Shown: one piece after another, positions 52,601 to 61,282 of the stretch
Numbering within the stretch: position 1 is the first letter of the stretch
Layout: every line of letters begins with the position of its first letter
NCBI GenBank assembly: GCA_019914945.1
Contig: CM034103.1
Location: forward strand, 2,170,001-2,234,000
Length of the DNA stretch: 64,000 bases
Source: Typha latifolia
Lineage: Eukaryota; Streptophyta; Magnoliopsida; Poales; Typhaceae
Reading direction: 5' to 3'
The notes under the pieces: generated by a model
The model's input: only the letters and a program-made list of their open reading frames with translations
Databases searched by the model: none
Told to the model about the DNA's origin: nothing
Program-made: the position numbers and the translations under genes

Positions 52601-55600
52601 GTCAGACAGAGGTTGGCAATCGTAGCCTGGGAAATCTTTTACGTTGTCTCATAGGTGATCATAATAAAAACAAGGATTCCATTCTTCCTAGTGACTTCTT
52701 TTTTGGAGTCATTTTAATTTTCAGTGTAAATAAACCTAAACAAAAATCAAAATGAAAGATAAAATAGTTCTAAATTTAAAAAAATGAAACCCTATCTCTT
52801 CCTCCCACTCTCTTACTACCGCAAGGCAAATTTTATTTGCTTTTTGATTTAATTTTTTCTTACTTCTCTCTTAGTCCATTCTCTTCCTCTCTCTCTCTCT
52901 CTCTCTCCTTCCCTCTCCCTCTTACGGCCATAGCCAACAACTCTCTTTTTATTTTTTCTCCCTTTCCTCTCTCTCTCTCCCTTCTCGTACCCTCTCTTCC
53001 TCCCTCTCCCTCTTACTATCGCAGCCCACAACTCTCTTTTTATTTTATTTTTTATCCATTTTTTCTCCTTCTGTCTCCCTCTTACTGCCACAGCCCTAAG
53101 CATATTTCTTTTTCTCCATTTCTTATCTCTCCATTCTCTTCTACTCTCTTTCTCTCTCTCCTTACCTCTCCCTCTTATTGTCGCAACCCACAAATCCACA
53201 CGCTCTCTCTTCCTCTCTTTCTCTTATCTCTTTCCCTCCCTGATTGTTACTGCTGCAGATTTTTCCGCTGCAGCAACAGTGACAGAAGATTTTTCTGCTG
53301 CAATAACAGTGAGAGAGAGAGAGGAATAGAGAGTAAGGTAAGGAGGCTCGCCGAAGGTCGCCGGAAGAGAGAAAAAAGAAAAAAGAAACAAAAACAAAAT
53401 AATACTCACCCAAAGTCGTCGGAGGACATCATCGAACGTCGGGGTCATGGAGGATCTATTCGGGTGCCGGTGGATTCGATAGGAGAGTAGAGAATGAGAG
53501 AAAAAAGAGAGAAGAGAGAGAAGAGAGGACAGAGAGAGAGGAGGGGGAGGGGAACAGGTGGGCGGGGGACATCAATTATTGATGTCCCCGAGTTGAATAT
53601 GGGTCGAATTCAACCCATATCTGACCATGAGTTCCGATATCGGGCAGGACCAGCCGAAGCCCGTCAATAGACTAGTTTCAGCCCTGGATCGAGATTAGCA
53701 AAAATCGGGTTCCATGCTACACACTCTCCTTGACATTGGGTGAGATCCAACCTATCATTAGCCCGCTCTTGGATTAACCTAAGTCTAATAATCGATCAGT
53801 TGTTCACTTTGGTCATCTTTTGTTATAGATTTTTAGACTTGCTGGTTTGTTAAATTTAAGTTGAACAGGATTTAATCTTGCTTATATCTTAATAGAAGAC
53901 CTTTATGATCATATACTGCTTTTGTTATATGTATTGATGAATTCATTTAACCTACATTTAATCATATGTTCTCCAGCATTTGTTCAAAATTTTGAGTTGC
54001 ATTCTAGATGCTTGTAAAATGAATAGTAGATTAATATGAGTAAAGATTGCAATAAAATGAGGGGCACTAATTAAACAAAACAAAAGAACAAAAAGAAGCA
54101 CTTATTAATTATTATGCACATAATGAGCGAAGTTCCACAAAACAAACCTCAAGACAAACATAAGCAGATGGCCTACAGCAACACGTAATAGCTGAAAGAT
54201 ACAAATATTGCAGGCAAATAATACACGTTGGATCCTACAAAATATTGTTTTTGAACCACATCAGTAATCAACCACGAATTAAGATCAAAGGACGAGAAAA
54301 CGAAAAGGCTACCTCTTCACTGCCAACATCATCTGGATGTTTCTTTGGAGACATCAAGCTTGATCTAACAATGCCATTAAGCCATAGTTCCTCTCTACAC
54401 CTTTCCTCCCTTGTAAATATTCTGTGCATTTCTCCCTTAAGGTAAGGCAATGCTTTAGCATCACAACCATTCTGCCCAGATAAAATGACAAATTGATCAG
54501 AAGATTTAGTGCTTTGAGAAACAAGGCGACACAACAGTGTCAGGAATTCATAAAATAGATATCATGTAGAACCTACAAAACTTAAAAGAAGTGGCTTAAT
54601 ATATCTTCAAAAAGACAGCATGACCCATGACCAAGCATGTATGATTTATAATAATAAAAAACACACACATATCCAGAAAGTAGGCAAATGCTTTTGAGAA
54701 ACCATGCACCTCTCTCACTTCAAGGGGCAGATCATAAGACAATAATAAAGCAAGGATCAGTTAGCAGATAAGGATTTCCAGAAGAGCAGGATGAAACCTA
54801 ATTGAATTGAACTGAATACAGGAAATGGTTGATGTGTCCTCCATGTAAATGTCTATGCATCTTCATATTGAAAATCTTCAGATCTAATACAATTCAGGAG
54901 CATAAATAACCTAAGGTTTGTGAGCTGAAGTAATCTATTAATTAGTCAGCAATCAACTGTTGGTAGCAAGGAAAATGGATGTATGTCATAGTAATACACT
55001 CTCTAAGAAGAGAAAGTGGGAGAAGAGCTAAAAGGATTACAAACCTAAGAATCACAACCTTACTTTCTAATGCAAGCGCTTAAATTTGAAACAAAATTAC
55101 TCAAATTAGTAAAAGCACCAGTATTTGAAATATGTATTCTTAGTAATAGGTTGCAACATTTCATTGGTTAAGAGAAAATGTTAACAAAAAATTAAAGAAC
55201 TGACCCAATGACCTTATTGAAGAATTGAAGATGCAGAAATCCTCATAGCAACAGACTATGGCAACAAAAACCAGGCTTAGGTTAATGGTTGCAAATGTAC
55301 ATAAATATGTAATATCGATGGTATCTAGATATTGTGAGGCAATGAAGGTTTCCGAACATGACTTAAGCAGATTATGCTAGAAATCTGTAATATCTATTTC
55401 ACACAAGCGGGGAAGATCAAGAAATGATAACATGTTATCCTCTGTTCCAGTAGTAGCTAGTTGTTGCTGAGCAGTGAGCAGTGTATTAAAAAGCATTTTT
55501 TTGCGGCCGCATAGGCGGCGACCCTGCAGTGAACTTTTGAAGCCCAACAACACTGCTGGGCTGCATTATCAGGTTTTGGCAGTCCGCCAAGGCGGAGGCA

Positions 55601-58600
55601 GTTGGATAAGCTATTAGTTAGAGGGGGAAAAGGACAACCAACTCACACCGATCGCACACAAATAGCAACATCCCTAATGCCAATACCTCATCTTCCACTT
55701 GGTGACTCTCTTGCTCTCACCGATGTGCGGTCATCGACCCAACGGCTATGGTTAGTGGCCTATCTCTCTCTCTCCACCTTACCCACTGTCACCTCCTCCT
55801 TCTCTCCCTATCTTTATCTTCCAGAACCCCTCACCCTCACCCTCTGTTTTTCTGCAGTCTGCATACCCTCGCACCCATTTCCACCTCCACCTTCATCTTC
55901 TCATTTTCTCCCCCTATTTCTCTATCAAACCAACTCACTTTCTCTTTCTCTGCACACCCTCCTCACTCACTGCCACCTCCACCTTCTTCTCTGCCTCTCT
56001 TGCTCCACACCACTGCCACATTGCGACCATTCCCTTCTACCGCACCCTCCTTTGCACATTAATTTGGTTAGTGTGAATTTAGTGTGAAATTGGATTATGT
56101 TACTGTAATTTACTGAGTTGATTATTGGAATTAGTATAAATCAATACGAATAGGAGTAATTTGTGAATTAGTGTAAAACATGCGTCAAGTTATGGGATTT
56201 ACTTATTTGATTATTTGATTTAGTGTAATAGTGTGTGATCATGTTGCTTATATAGTACATTTTACATATATTAGATTATTACAAAAAAAATTATATATAT
56301 ATATATATATTAAAATACTAGACCATGTATGCGCCTGCATACCGCTTATGCACTATGCAGTGGGGTGACCGCTTGCATACTGCATGTGCTTTTTCAAAAC
56401 ATTGTTGCTGAGGCGTGCAAGTTACAAAAGGATATCCCCAAAGTATGAGGGATTAGAAGTCCAAAATTAAATGTATGCAATGATCATATTAAGGTTGTTC
56501 TAGTCAACAAAAGAACATTTGAGTATCCAACTAATAACTTGAGGCAGACAACACAAGGAAACTCGTTCTTTTATAGATACAAGTCAAATAATGAAGATTC
56601 GGGACTAGAATATTGAGCAACATTTTTAGTATTAGGAAAATATATTTGTAAACTACTGTTTTAGGAAAGAGGAATCTGGGAGGAACAGCTACCTCTATCA
56701 TTTTCTTCTTTTCAACATTCTCAGATGAGAAAGTTAGGCAATATGTCGCCTTCAACCCTTACTGATATGTCAGAACTCATGAGCCGATATAGGGTTAATA
56801 ACTTCTAATCAGTAATTATCCATAAACATTTCTTTCACATATTCATTTATATGTTCTTTCGTCTTGTTCTATCAATCTTAGGCATACAAATTATACAGGA
56901 CATGAGTGCTCTTAAGTATACGTATTTCCGCACTTTAGCCTGATGGACTAAAGTGACTTAAATCTGACTAATACAAGTACCAAAGAAATTACTCTCAAAA
57001 GCAAACAAGGGCCTATTTGGATGCTCTGCATTTAGAGTCCAGAGTATCCAAAAACTACAGAATTTGAATGTCCATCTAAGTGAGTACGCTAGGAATAATT
57101 CATAAAGTAATCACTTTAATAGATGTTTGGCAATTTCAGAGAACCCAATGAGTCTCCACCCCTCAACACTCCACCTTCGCTCACATCCCAACCCCACCCC
57201 ATTCTTTCTAAGCCCTTGTTCTCCATCACAACTGACATTAAGACTTGGTCACTTGCACTCTTTAAAATCTTTAAAGATTCTTAAAAGATAGGTAGGCCAA
57301 TAATTCTATCAGACGAGCTCATGGTAGAGCTCAGCAATTAATGTCACCTTATTGCCCGTAAAAAAATCAAAAGGAGTTTTGCTTTAGTTCAAATCGTTGG
57401 AAGAAGAAGGTCAATTCGGAGGACCTGTTTTTCATAAATTATTGGATAATTTCACATCCATTTGCCATCTAAACCAGCAGCTCTAGAGCACCGGAAACTT
57501 TTAGTGCCTTTGTATTGCTTTCCACCAGGCAACAACCTTCATGGTTGAGGCATCCTAGATCTTGGCATTGACTATCTCTCAGAACTCATAGCAGTGGAAA
57601 AAAATATTGGACGGAAAAGAGAGGGCTTTCAGTTACCCTCATAGTTAGAGGCTATAAGGATTGCCGACTTGCGGAGATGGGGATGTCGATGGAAAGCGAA
57701 GTTGTGGATGAGTTAATTGGATTTGGGAATGTGAGAGAAGAGGTAAGTGGTGGGTTTCCCGAGTGAATCGAAGGCAGAGTTATGGGTAGCAAAGGACGAG
57801 AGCAAAGGCTCAATGCCTGTGAGAAAGTTGAGGGAGGAGAGGGGACAACAAGGACGATGAAGCAAATAATAAACGCAATCATCTCAAAGCTGAAGTTTAC
57901 CACAACCTACGCCCGACAAAGTAGATGATGGGTGGGAGTTATGGTGGAGTGCGGTGGAGTATCAGGGAGAGCCAGAGAGGAGTATTCGGCGGAGAGTTCT
58001 TCTCAATGAGTTTTGTAAAGAACTGCACAGATCATAACAGATTATTTTTTAACCCTAAAATTTCAGCATTTTTTTGGGTAAAAATAGAGTTTTCTGTTAC
58101 TCTATTTTGTCACCAAACAGGTCTTGGAAATTGCAAACTCTGAAAACCTAATTACTAGAGTTTTAATCGGTTACTCTCGTAAATTTTTGGGTCACCAAAT
58201 ACCCCCCAAGATAATAAGTCTTAGTACTCACCAATACTGGCAAAAAGGAGAATGATATTCAAACAATAATAGTAAGTTATGAACCTTTGCAACCACAAGA
58301 AGAAGCTCTTCATGGGACAAAACAGGCGCCTTGTGATACTGACGGTATAATTCAGCTCCAACTCCACCATGAGGAAGCCAATCAGCAGGAGCAAAATTGA
58401 CAGCCTCAGCACAATTTAAACCTGAAAATCAGCAAGAGATCTTAAGCCTTCTCAGCATGAAGTAGAAGGTATATATTAAAGGAAGTATGCTCAAAGAAAA
58501 TAACTACCAAAGTTGAAACCGCAATGGAAGGATCTAGGAAAAGTAATCACAAAGTTGCCAGGCTCCTGAGAAAGAAAGACACTTAATTAATCATAACAGA

Positions 58601-59185
58601 TAATGTATCTCAACATCTGAAACTTCAAGTCTGGATCAACCACTCAGATACTCCCACAAAAAGTAAAGCATAGAATAACTGCATCTGATTTGATAATGAT
58701 TCTGTATTAGTCTGTAAGAGACTGCATAACAATATCCACTAAATTCTTTTAGTGGGGCATCAAAAGAATTTCAATTGAACTCGTCATTTTACAAACAGCT
58801 CACAACTGAAAAATATATACATATGTATATATATATATATAACAGAAATGCTTTAAAACACTACAAACTTGCTATTAACCTGCAGAAGGTTATAAACTGG
58901 AACGCCATGTTCTTGAAAAACAGATGGATTAAGCATTGTGACAAGCTGAAAGAGTAAATCCGGTTGAGCATCAAATAGATCCGGAAGGGCATTTCGCATC
59001 ACCTAGAAAGATGAAACAAAAATTCAAATGAAGTTCTCAGTCATGTTCTAGCAAGCAAAAGTGCCAACAGTAAAGCAAAGCCAGAATTAGTCCTCAATCA
59101 TAAATTCGGATGATCTGCGACTATAATACCTACTGATCATCTAATAACTTTCTACACCCACATCCAGAAGCATTGGCTTCAATGC

Positions 59186-59249
<64 letters not shown>

Positions 59250-59385
59250 ATGTATGTGTGTATATATGTATGTATGAAGGAGAGTATCGATATTAAAGTA
59301 TTAAACTAATATATATAAACAAAATACCTGCTCAAAAGCATTCGCTTCACTACCAGGTACCCCGTACCAACACTTTGGCTCACCC
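19433..59385 (-). CDS. JMJ17: KDM5/JARID1-type histone H3K4 demethylase (JMJ17-like), 32 exons, 5' end outside window
   Basis: Exons: 59385-59328, 59002-58880, 58565-58508, 58421-58285, 54471-54313, 54234-54148, 40287-40102, 39285-39133, 39034-38843, 38755-38630, 38198-38103, 37700-37614, 37493-37377, 37275-37068, 36942-36878, 36547-36489, 36394-36263, 36181-36022, 35940-35605, 34069-33887, 33800-33739, 31588-31513, 29068-28919, 28839-28706, 28349-28229, 28157-28084, 22663-22519, 22381-22232, 21692-21597, 21503-21408, 21332-21124, 19670-19433. All phases match, leaving 1,423 codons and a TGA stop. Order: second half of JmjC (about 1-100), C5HC2 zinc finger (about 182-215), long PLU-1 helical region, PHD (about 1010-1077), C-terminal PHD (about 1284-1327). 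Known role: Fe(II)/2-oxoglutarate-dependent removal of H3K4 methylation in the nucleus; Arabidopsis JMJ17 acts in abscisic acid and drought responses. One intron has a GC donor. Up to 14-kb introns are filled with transposons, yet the frame is intact, so the gene is probably functional. Confidence 0.95.
20175..21028. mobile_element. Possible degenerate TE rich in AGCTCGAGC motifs in the last KDM5 intron
   Basis: Lies in the intron between exons 21332-21124 and 19670-19433 (right end at 21016-21028, TTTACACCCCTAA). The inverse end GGGGTGTAAA followed by CAAGCTCGAGCT-type words is common at the ends of a dispersed plant element. The left end (GGATGTCAATGGG near 20178) is a weak mate and no target duplication is seen. 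Boundaries are uncertain. Confidence 0.3.
23148..23218. repeat. Imperfect inverted repeat (hairpin) in KDM5 intron
   Basis: GGCACCCACAGGATGTGACC and GGTCACATAGGTGGGTACC are near inverse copies about 32 bp apart. They could form a 19-20 bp stem or be the remains of a MITE. No target duplication was recognised. Confidence 0.5.
23688..27354 (+). mobile_element. Complete hAT transposon (3,667 bp) in a KDM5 intron
   Basis: Terminal inverted repeat CAAGGTTCCCAGT (perfect 13 bp, extending imperfectly to 18), with exact 8-bp target duplications CTTTATAT at 23680-23687 and 27355-27362. Subterminal ends carry repeated CGATCC/CCGATC words. The left part has a palindrome (GGGGACATCAA...TTGATGTCCCC, 23772-23796), a CT-rich tract and CAG/CTG-rich inverted repeats (24050-24160). 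The 8-bp duplication, BED finger and dimerisation domain place it in the hAT superfamily. It is the apparent parent type of the elements at 4583, 32998 and about 52.8-53.7 kb. Confidence 0.95.
24223..27118 (+). pseudogene. hAT transposase, decayed (BED finger - DUF659 - RNase H-like core - hATC)
   Basis: A leader intron (donor TTCG/GTAAGT at 24018, acceptor ending 24209) precedes the ATG at 24223. A BED-type zinc finger follows (CNWCGKEM, then LKEHLA) but a frameshift near 24276 and stops near 24420 and 24540 break it. The DUF659-like part is 24900-25198 ([17 protein letters not shown]), stopped at 25199. The core is 25247-25880 ([23 protein letters not shown]), with introns 25881-25970 and 26102-26197 and the hATC dimerisation region at 26198-26512 ([18 protein letters not shown]). 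A Tyr/Gln-rich tail runs 26618-27118. The many stops mean it cannot make a full transposase. Confidence 0.92.
28084..31588 (-). CDS. JMJ17: KDM5 exons with the internal PHD finger
   Basis: Exons 31588-31513, 29068-28919, 28839-28706, 28349-28229 and 28157-28084. The third and fourth encode a PHD-like zinc finger: [10 protein letters not shown], then [18 protein letters not shown], then EYVCSFC, with the histidine and cysteines spaced as in the family. Exon 28157-28084 ([20 protein letters not shown]) joins across a 5.4-kb intron, which contains the complete hAT element, to 22663 with an exact phase match (AG/G). Confidence 0.92.
30495..31263. mobile_element. MITE-like element with 20-bp inverted ends in a KDM5 intron
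   Basis: Left AAGGGAGAGTTACGATTTGA and the inverse of the right end AAGGGAGATTTACATTTTGA match at 17 of 20 positions. The interior has CCTCAAC-type words inverted on the two sides. The element is about 770 bp, in the intron between exons 31588-31513 and 29068-28919. The superfamily is unclear because no convincing target duplication is visible (TTTAA on both sides at best). Confidence 0.5.
32557..32835 (-). mobile_element. TRIM-like miniature LTR retrotransposon (279 bp)
   Basis: Two 72-bp direct repeats, 32764-32835 (5' LTR on the minus strand) and 32557-32628 (3' LTR), share TCTAAAAGCTTAAG-type sequence and start TATTAGA. Just inside the 5' LTR, TGTTATCGAGCCC resembles a primer-binding site for initiator methionine tRNA. 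Just outside the 3' LTR, GAAGTGAGGGGGAG is a polypurine tract. AACTC (32552-32556) and GACTC (32836-32840) are a possible 5-bp target duplication. About 135 bp internal, with no coding capacity, as in TRIM elements. Confidence 0.65.
32998..33535. mobile_element. Non-autonomous hAT element, same family as 23688-27354
   Basis: 538 bp with perfect 8-bp target duplications CGAAAAAC (32990-32997 and 33536-33543). Ends CATGGTTTGCCGG and ...CATCAAACCTTG are diverged forms of the family repeat. The left part is CT-rich; the right end keeps CCGATACGTATTGTTTTTT and the CCGATCCCGATCCCGATT words. It lies in the intron between exons 33800-33739 and 31588-31513. Confidence 0.88.
33739..40287 (-). CDS. JMJ17: KDM5 exons for the end of C5HC2 and the PLU-1 region
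   Basis: Fifteen exons covering about residues 208-927. The first completes the zinc finger (HWKRLCEC) and runs into [14 protein letters not shown]. The rest encode the long, mostly helical PLU-1-like region with charged repeats such as [20 protein letters not shown] and [20 protein letters not shown]. This region in KDM5 enzymes supports the catalytic core and partner binding. Introns here are short (tens to about 1,700 bp). Exon 37275-37068 ends at CAAG/GCATAAG, a GC donor; joining to 36942 restores the frame as [12 protein letters not shown]. Confidence 0.93.
43559..46384 (+). pseudogene. Gypsy gag-protease-RT-RNase H remnant
   Basis: Gag-like frames at 43559-43813 and 43955-44281 include [19 protein letters not shown] zinc knuckle near 44310 ([14 protein letters not shown]) has lost its histidine. 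The protease region at 44538-44837 has [13 protein letters not shown]. Reverse transcriptase spans 45140-45890, but about 30 residues around the first catalytic aspartate are missing near 45345 and the later double-aspartate motif reads YFSDILIYS. RNase H fragments ([27 protein letters not shown]) run to 46240. Multiple frameshifts and stops; it cannot be active. Confidence 0.85.
46385..47244. other. Foreign segment inserted in the gypsy element (left arm)
   Basis: Gypsy homology stops near 46385 and resumes near 51945. Leaving out the copia element, about 1.0 kb of unrelated DNA lies between. It begins near TGAAAAGTTTGACG and contains a TATA-like CCTTTATATACAAGG (47070 region) and 32-bp repeats. 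GATCT occurs next to both junctions. It looks like a solo LTR or small element, but I cannot fix its class. Confidence 0.45.
47245..47350 (+). repeat. Copia 5' LTR (106 bp)
   Basis: Starts TGTTAATGTATATACTC and ends TTCCATTCGTCACA. Very short for a copia LTR. The mate is at 51660-51765. Confidence 0.94.
47351..47364 (+). other. Copia primer-binding site
   Basis: TGGTAACAGAGCCC directly follows the 5' LTR and resembles the complement of the plant initiator methionine tRNA 3' end (usual form TGGTATCAGAGC). Confidence 0.8.
47443..47694 (+). repeat. 131-bp tandem duplication in the copia leader
   Basis: Two copies beginning CCTTCGAYGCCTCGCTGCC at 47443 and 47574, both GC-rich. A second duplication of about 114 bp follows (from 47841 and 47955, CCTATCTRAGAAATAATTGA). 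Both lie between the primer site and the gag start. Confidence 0.85.
48074..51646 (+). pseudogene. Copia gag-pol remnant without protease
   Basis: Gag runs 48074-49117 with one in-frame TAG (48497-48499) and a good zinc knuckle ([14 protein letters not shown]). Protease and the region before the integrase are absent: gag passes within about 20 bp to integrase ([36 protein letters not shown]) near 49120. A frameshift near 49560 and stops at 49747 and 50353 precede reverse transcriptase ([35 protein letters not shown]). After a stop at 50824 and a small deletion near 50990, RNase H remains ([30 protein letters not shown]). Not active. Confidence 0.93.
51660..51765 (+). repeat. Copia 3' LTR (106 bp)
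   Basis: Same ends as the 5' LTR, with five substitutions (about 4.7%). Preceded by the purine run GAAAGGGGG and followed by the target duplication GTCTT. Confidence 0.94.
51945..52700 (+). pseudogene. Gypsy integrase remnant
   Basis: Continues the gypsy polyprotein after the insertion. A zinc-binding H2C2 part ([14 protein letters not shown], then [12 protein letters not shown]) is followed by the catalytic core ([42 protein letters not shown]). The frame breaks near 52535. The product is cut off after [11 protein letters not shown], so the end of the integrase and the 3' LTR are absent. Confidence 0.85.
52750..53712 (-). mobile_element. Truncated hAT-family remnant next to the gypsy break
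   Basis: Read on the minus strand from 53712, it shows features of the left part of 23688-27354 in the same order: GGAACC end, the palindrome GGGGACATCAATAATTGATG (53567-53591 region), a CT-rich tract, CGACCTTCGGCGAG-type sequence near 53350 and CTG/CAG-rich sequence (53245-53315). The right end of the family is absent. The outer end near 53712 lacks a clean repeat, so boundaries are approximate. Confidence 0.65.
52797..53200. repeat. Degenerate minisatellite within pyrimidine-rich DNA
   Basis: Five diverged units with the core CTCTTACTATCGCAGCCCAC occur with their TTAC near 52813, 52922, 53013, 53082 and 53174, often followed by AACTCTCTTTTTATTTT. Spacing is about 70-110 bp. The 217-codon open frame over this tract is a low-complexity artefact. 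Confidence 0.65.
54148..54471 (-). CDS. JMJ17: KDM5 exons joining JmjC to the C5HC2 zinc finger
   Basis: Exon 54471-54313 (53 codons; [16 protein letters not shown]) is followed by 54234-54148 (29 codons; [18 protein letters not shown]). The second holds the first cysteines of the C5HC2 finger, completed by HWKRLCEC in the exon at 40287-40102 after a 13.9-kb intron. Both introns around them are GT-AG and in phase 0. Confidence 0.94.
55472..56404. mobile_element. Non-autonomous hAT-like element, second family, copy 1
   Basis: 933 bp with perfect 8-bp target duplications TTGCTGAG (55464-55471 and 56405-56412). Near the left end CAGTGTATTAAAAAGC; the inverse right end is CAATGTTTTGAAAAAGC. Subterminal GC-rich words GCGGCCGCATAGGCGGCG and GGGGTGACCGCTTGCATAC. 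No coding capacity. Lies in the KDM5 intron between 58285 and 54471. Confidence 0.82.
57009..58205. mobile_element. Possible MITE with TATTTGG ends
   Basis: GGGCCTATTTGGATGC (57009) and the inverse of CACCAAATACCCCCC (58190-58204) share about 10 matching end bases, like many plant MITEs. No target duplication is clear and the interior is not diagnostic. Confidence 0.3.
58285..59385 (-). CDS. JMJ17: KDM5 exons for the C-terminal half of the JmjC domain
   Basis: Four exons. The first begins with one base completing a split Trp codon, then [19 protein letters not shown]; its GEPK lysine matches the KDM5 lysine that contacts 2-oxoglutarate. The next encodes [20 protein letters not shown]. The third holds [12 protein letters not shown], whose histidine is the third iron ligand; a cysteine follows it where relatives have Ala or Gly. 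The fourth has [18 protein letters not shown]. The exon with the first two iron ligands (H-x-E/D) was not found up to 64000 and must lie upstream, so the intron above 59385 is longer than 4.6 kb. Confidence 0.95.
59188..59276. repeat. (TA)n(TG)n compound microsatellite
   Basis: TA run followed by TG run and ATGT words, in a KDM5 intron between the exons at 59002 and 59328. Confidence 0.95.
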
Positions 59386-61282
59386 CTGAAATTACATAAT
59401 GAACAATGAAGGTGAACATTCGGCTATTCACACTACATAAAAAACCTCCAACATACATATCTGCAAGCCCTGAACAATCACATAACATGGCCAGAAGATA
59501 CTGACAAAAGTTGCAGCTATCACATCAACCACTCCAAGAACAATCAGGCAATACAAAGTTACAAGCCAGAATACCAACAGTAGAGGGCGTGAATCAAGAG
59601 GAGAAGACATAAATAATTATGATCAACTTCAATTATGATTTCTGAACATCTCCAAAAATAAAAAATTAAAGCAAAATCAAACCAATTTGTGGGAGCACAA
59701 CAGCTTCCTTTCTAAGTACATATGATGATCTGCCACTTGTAGATGGACACATCTCAGGTCAGCTGTACTATTATAGATATTAGAGTACTGTACTCCATGG
59801 ATAAATGTTCCGCCTTGCACAAACTGCGTCAGCAAGGTATCGGCATGAAATAAGAAGACCAGCATGGCCTAGTATTCTTCATGTGATGCCACGACAAACC
59901 ACCAATGCAAGGTGCATCAGCACCACTTAAATCCTTGTTTCTTCAGCAGTACGGCCATCATGAGTGGTAACTACGTAAAGCAGTTACTAACAGCTAGAAA
60001 TAGCTTTTGTTCACTTAGAGAACAGAAGACAAAGGCAATTAGGTTGCTTGAAAAGCAGTGATTGATTCAGCATTTGGAAAAATCATTTGGTGTGTCTATT
60101 CCTTGTTATAACAAGAGAACCTTCATGAGCCAAGTGATCGATGCATGTGGATCAACAATTTATGTGGTATCCACTCTATGCCACCATAAACTACTAGTTA
60201 GCACTACAGACATAATTCAAGCTTATCACAAATACCCAGAGCAAATCTATGAACACCAAGGTTAACAAAAGGAATGCTATATTAGCTGCAAATATTAAAA
60301 CAAAAGGTTATACTGCAGAAAAAATATTACCAGAGAGACTACAGTTCTTGCAAAGAAAAAACACCCCTAGGGTTTCAATTCCTTTACAAGTTGCATCACA
60401 ATAATGGAAGGTCGGAATTCGTCCTTCAATGTGAACTCTTACTACTAGATGAATAGGTGCCCAGAAATATCATGCTATTTTTACAAATTTATAAGAAGCT
60501 TTTTCAGAAGATCAGTACATTACTACAAGTTCCAACCAATTCATAGAAAATTTCAAGAAAAATAGTATACAATAATCTAACAAATATATCTTTTCTTGTA
60601 GATGTCAACCAATTAAGTGAATCTTAAAAATAACAGTACCACTGGCACACAGATAAAGTTAAAATTCACCAGCCTGTTACACCTTTTGATAACAGATGCG
60701 GACATCTTGTTAAAAAGACTGGAATATGATTAAAACTAATAATAACGCACCAAAGTAGTCTGAAAACTATACAGTAGCAATAACGAGATTAGAAGAAGGC
60801 AAAGTCATGGAAAATGAAATAAATCTTTGGATTGATGCTGAAATTACCAGTACAAAGTCTATGCAATAAAATTGGAACACTTCGAATTCAGCAGGAAAAA
60901 TGATGCAAAAATGATAAATTCTCTACTTCTTTATAATTAAAGCAGAATCAGATGATGAAACTAGGGTTTTCTTGTTCTCCTTATTTCTTGCTATCAACAA
61001 TATAGGGGTAAAGATTAGGATAATCAATAGGATCTAGGTTAAAGAAAACTCGAAACTTGGTTGAGTCACATTCAGTTACAAGTTACATCTTGTATAATGA
61101 CAAAAGTCCACGTTATGGTCTAACACTTAATTCGCAGTCCCAATTTACATGGAAATAGGAAAATTTCTACAATATAGGTAATTGCTTTAATTTGAAAATT
61201 TTAAGTTTACATACCTTCAAGTTTACTAAGATATCTTTTAGATTTCCCTGGGAAAAAAAAACTTAGCTGTTATATTTTTGTT

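Larger units (their letters stand above)
40571..52700 (+). mobile_element. Decayed Ty3/gypsy LTR retrotransposon, 3'-truncated and interrupted
   Basis: The 5' LTR probably ends near 41471 (..CTTGTTCTACA); TGGTATTAGAGC at 41479-41490 resembles a methionine-tRNA primer site, and TTATATAAAGG near 41322 a TATA region. The LTR start is uncertain (TGTTAAGTG at 40571 is one candidate). Gag, protease, reverse transcriptase and RNase H follow to about 46385, then foreign DNA, then the integrase from about 51945. The integrase is cut off near 52700 and no 3' LTR is found. The element sits in the 13.9-kb KDM5 intron on the opposite strand to KDM5. Confidence 0.8.

Noticed and set aside
52837..53490. 217-codon plus-strand frame rich in Ser, Leu and Pro
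   Set aside because: Translation of a CT-rich repeat tract in a transposon remnant.
55602..56087. 161-codon plus-strand frame
   Set aside because: Low-complexity CT-rich interior of a small hAT-like element.
59428..59610. Hydrophobic minus-strand frame next to the JmjC exons
   Set aside because: Checked as the missing JmjC exon, but it has no H-x-E/D motif or FCWH-type sequence.
61219..61251. Exon-like 33-bp segment on the minus strand (GNLKDILVNLK) between CCCAG and GTATGT
   Set aside because: It has good splice sites, but its peptide does not match KDM5 at this point, where the iron-ligand exon is expected.
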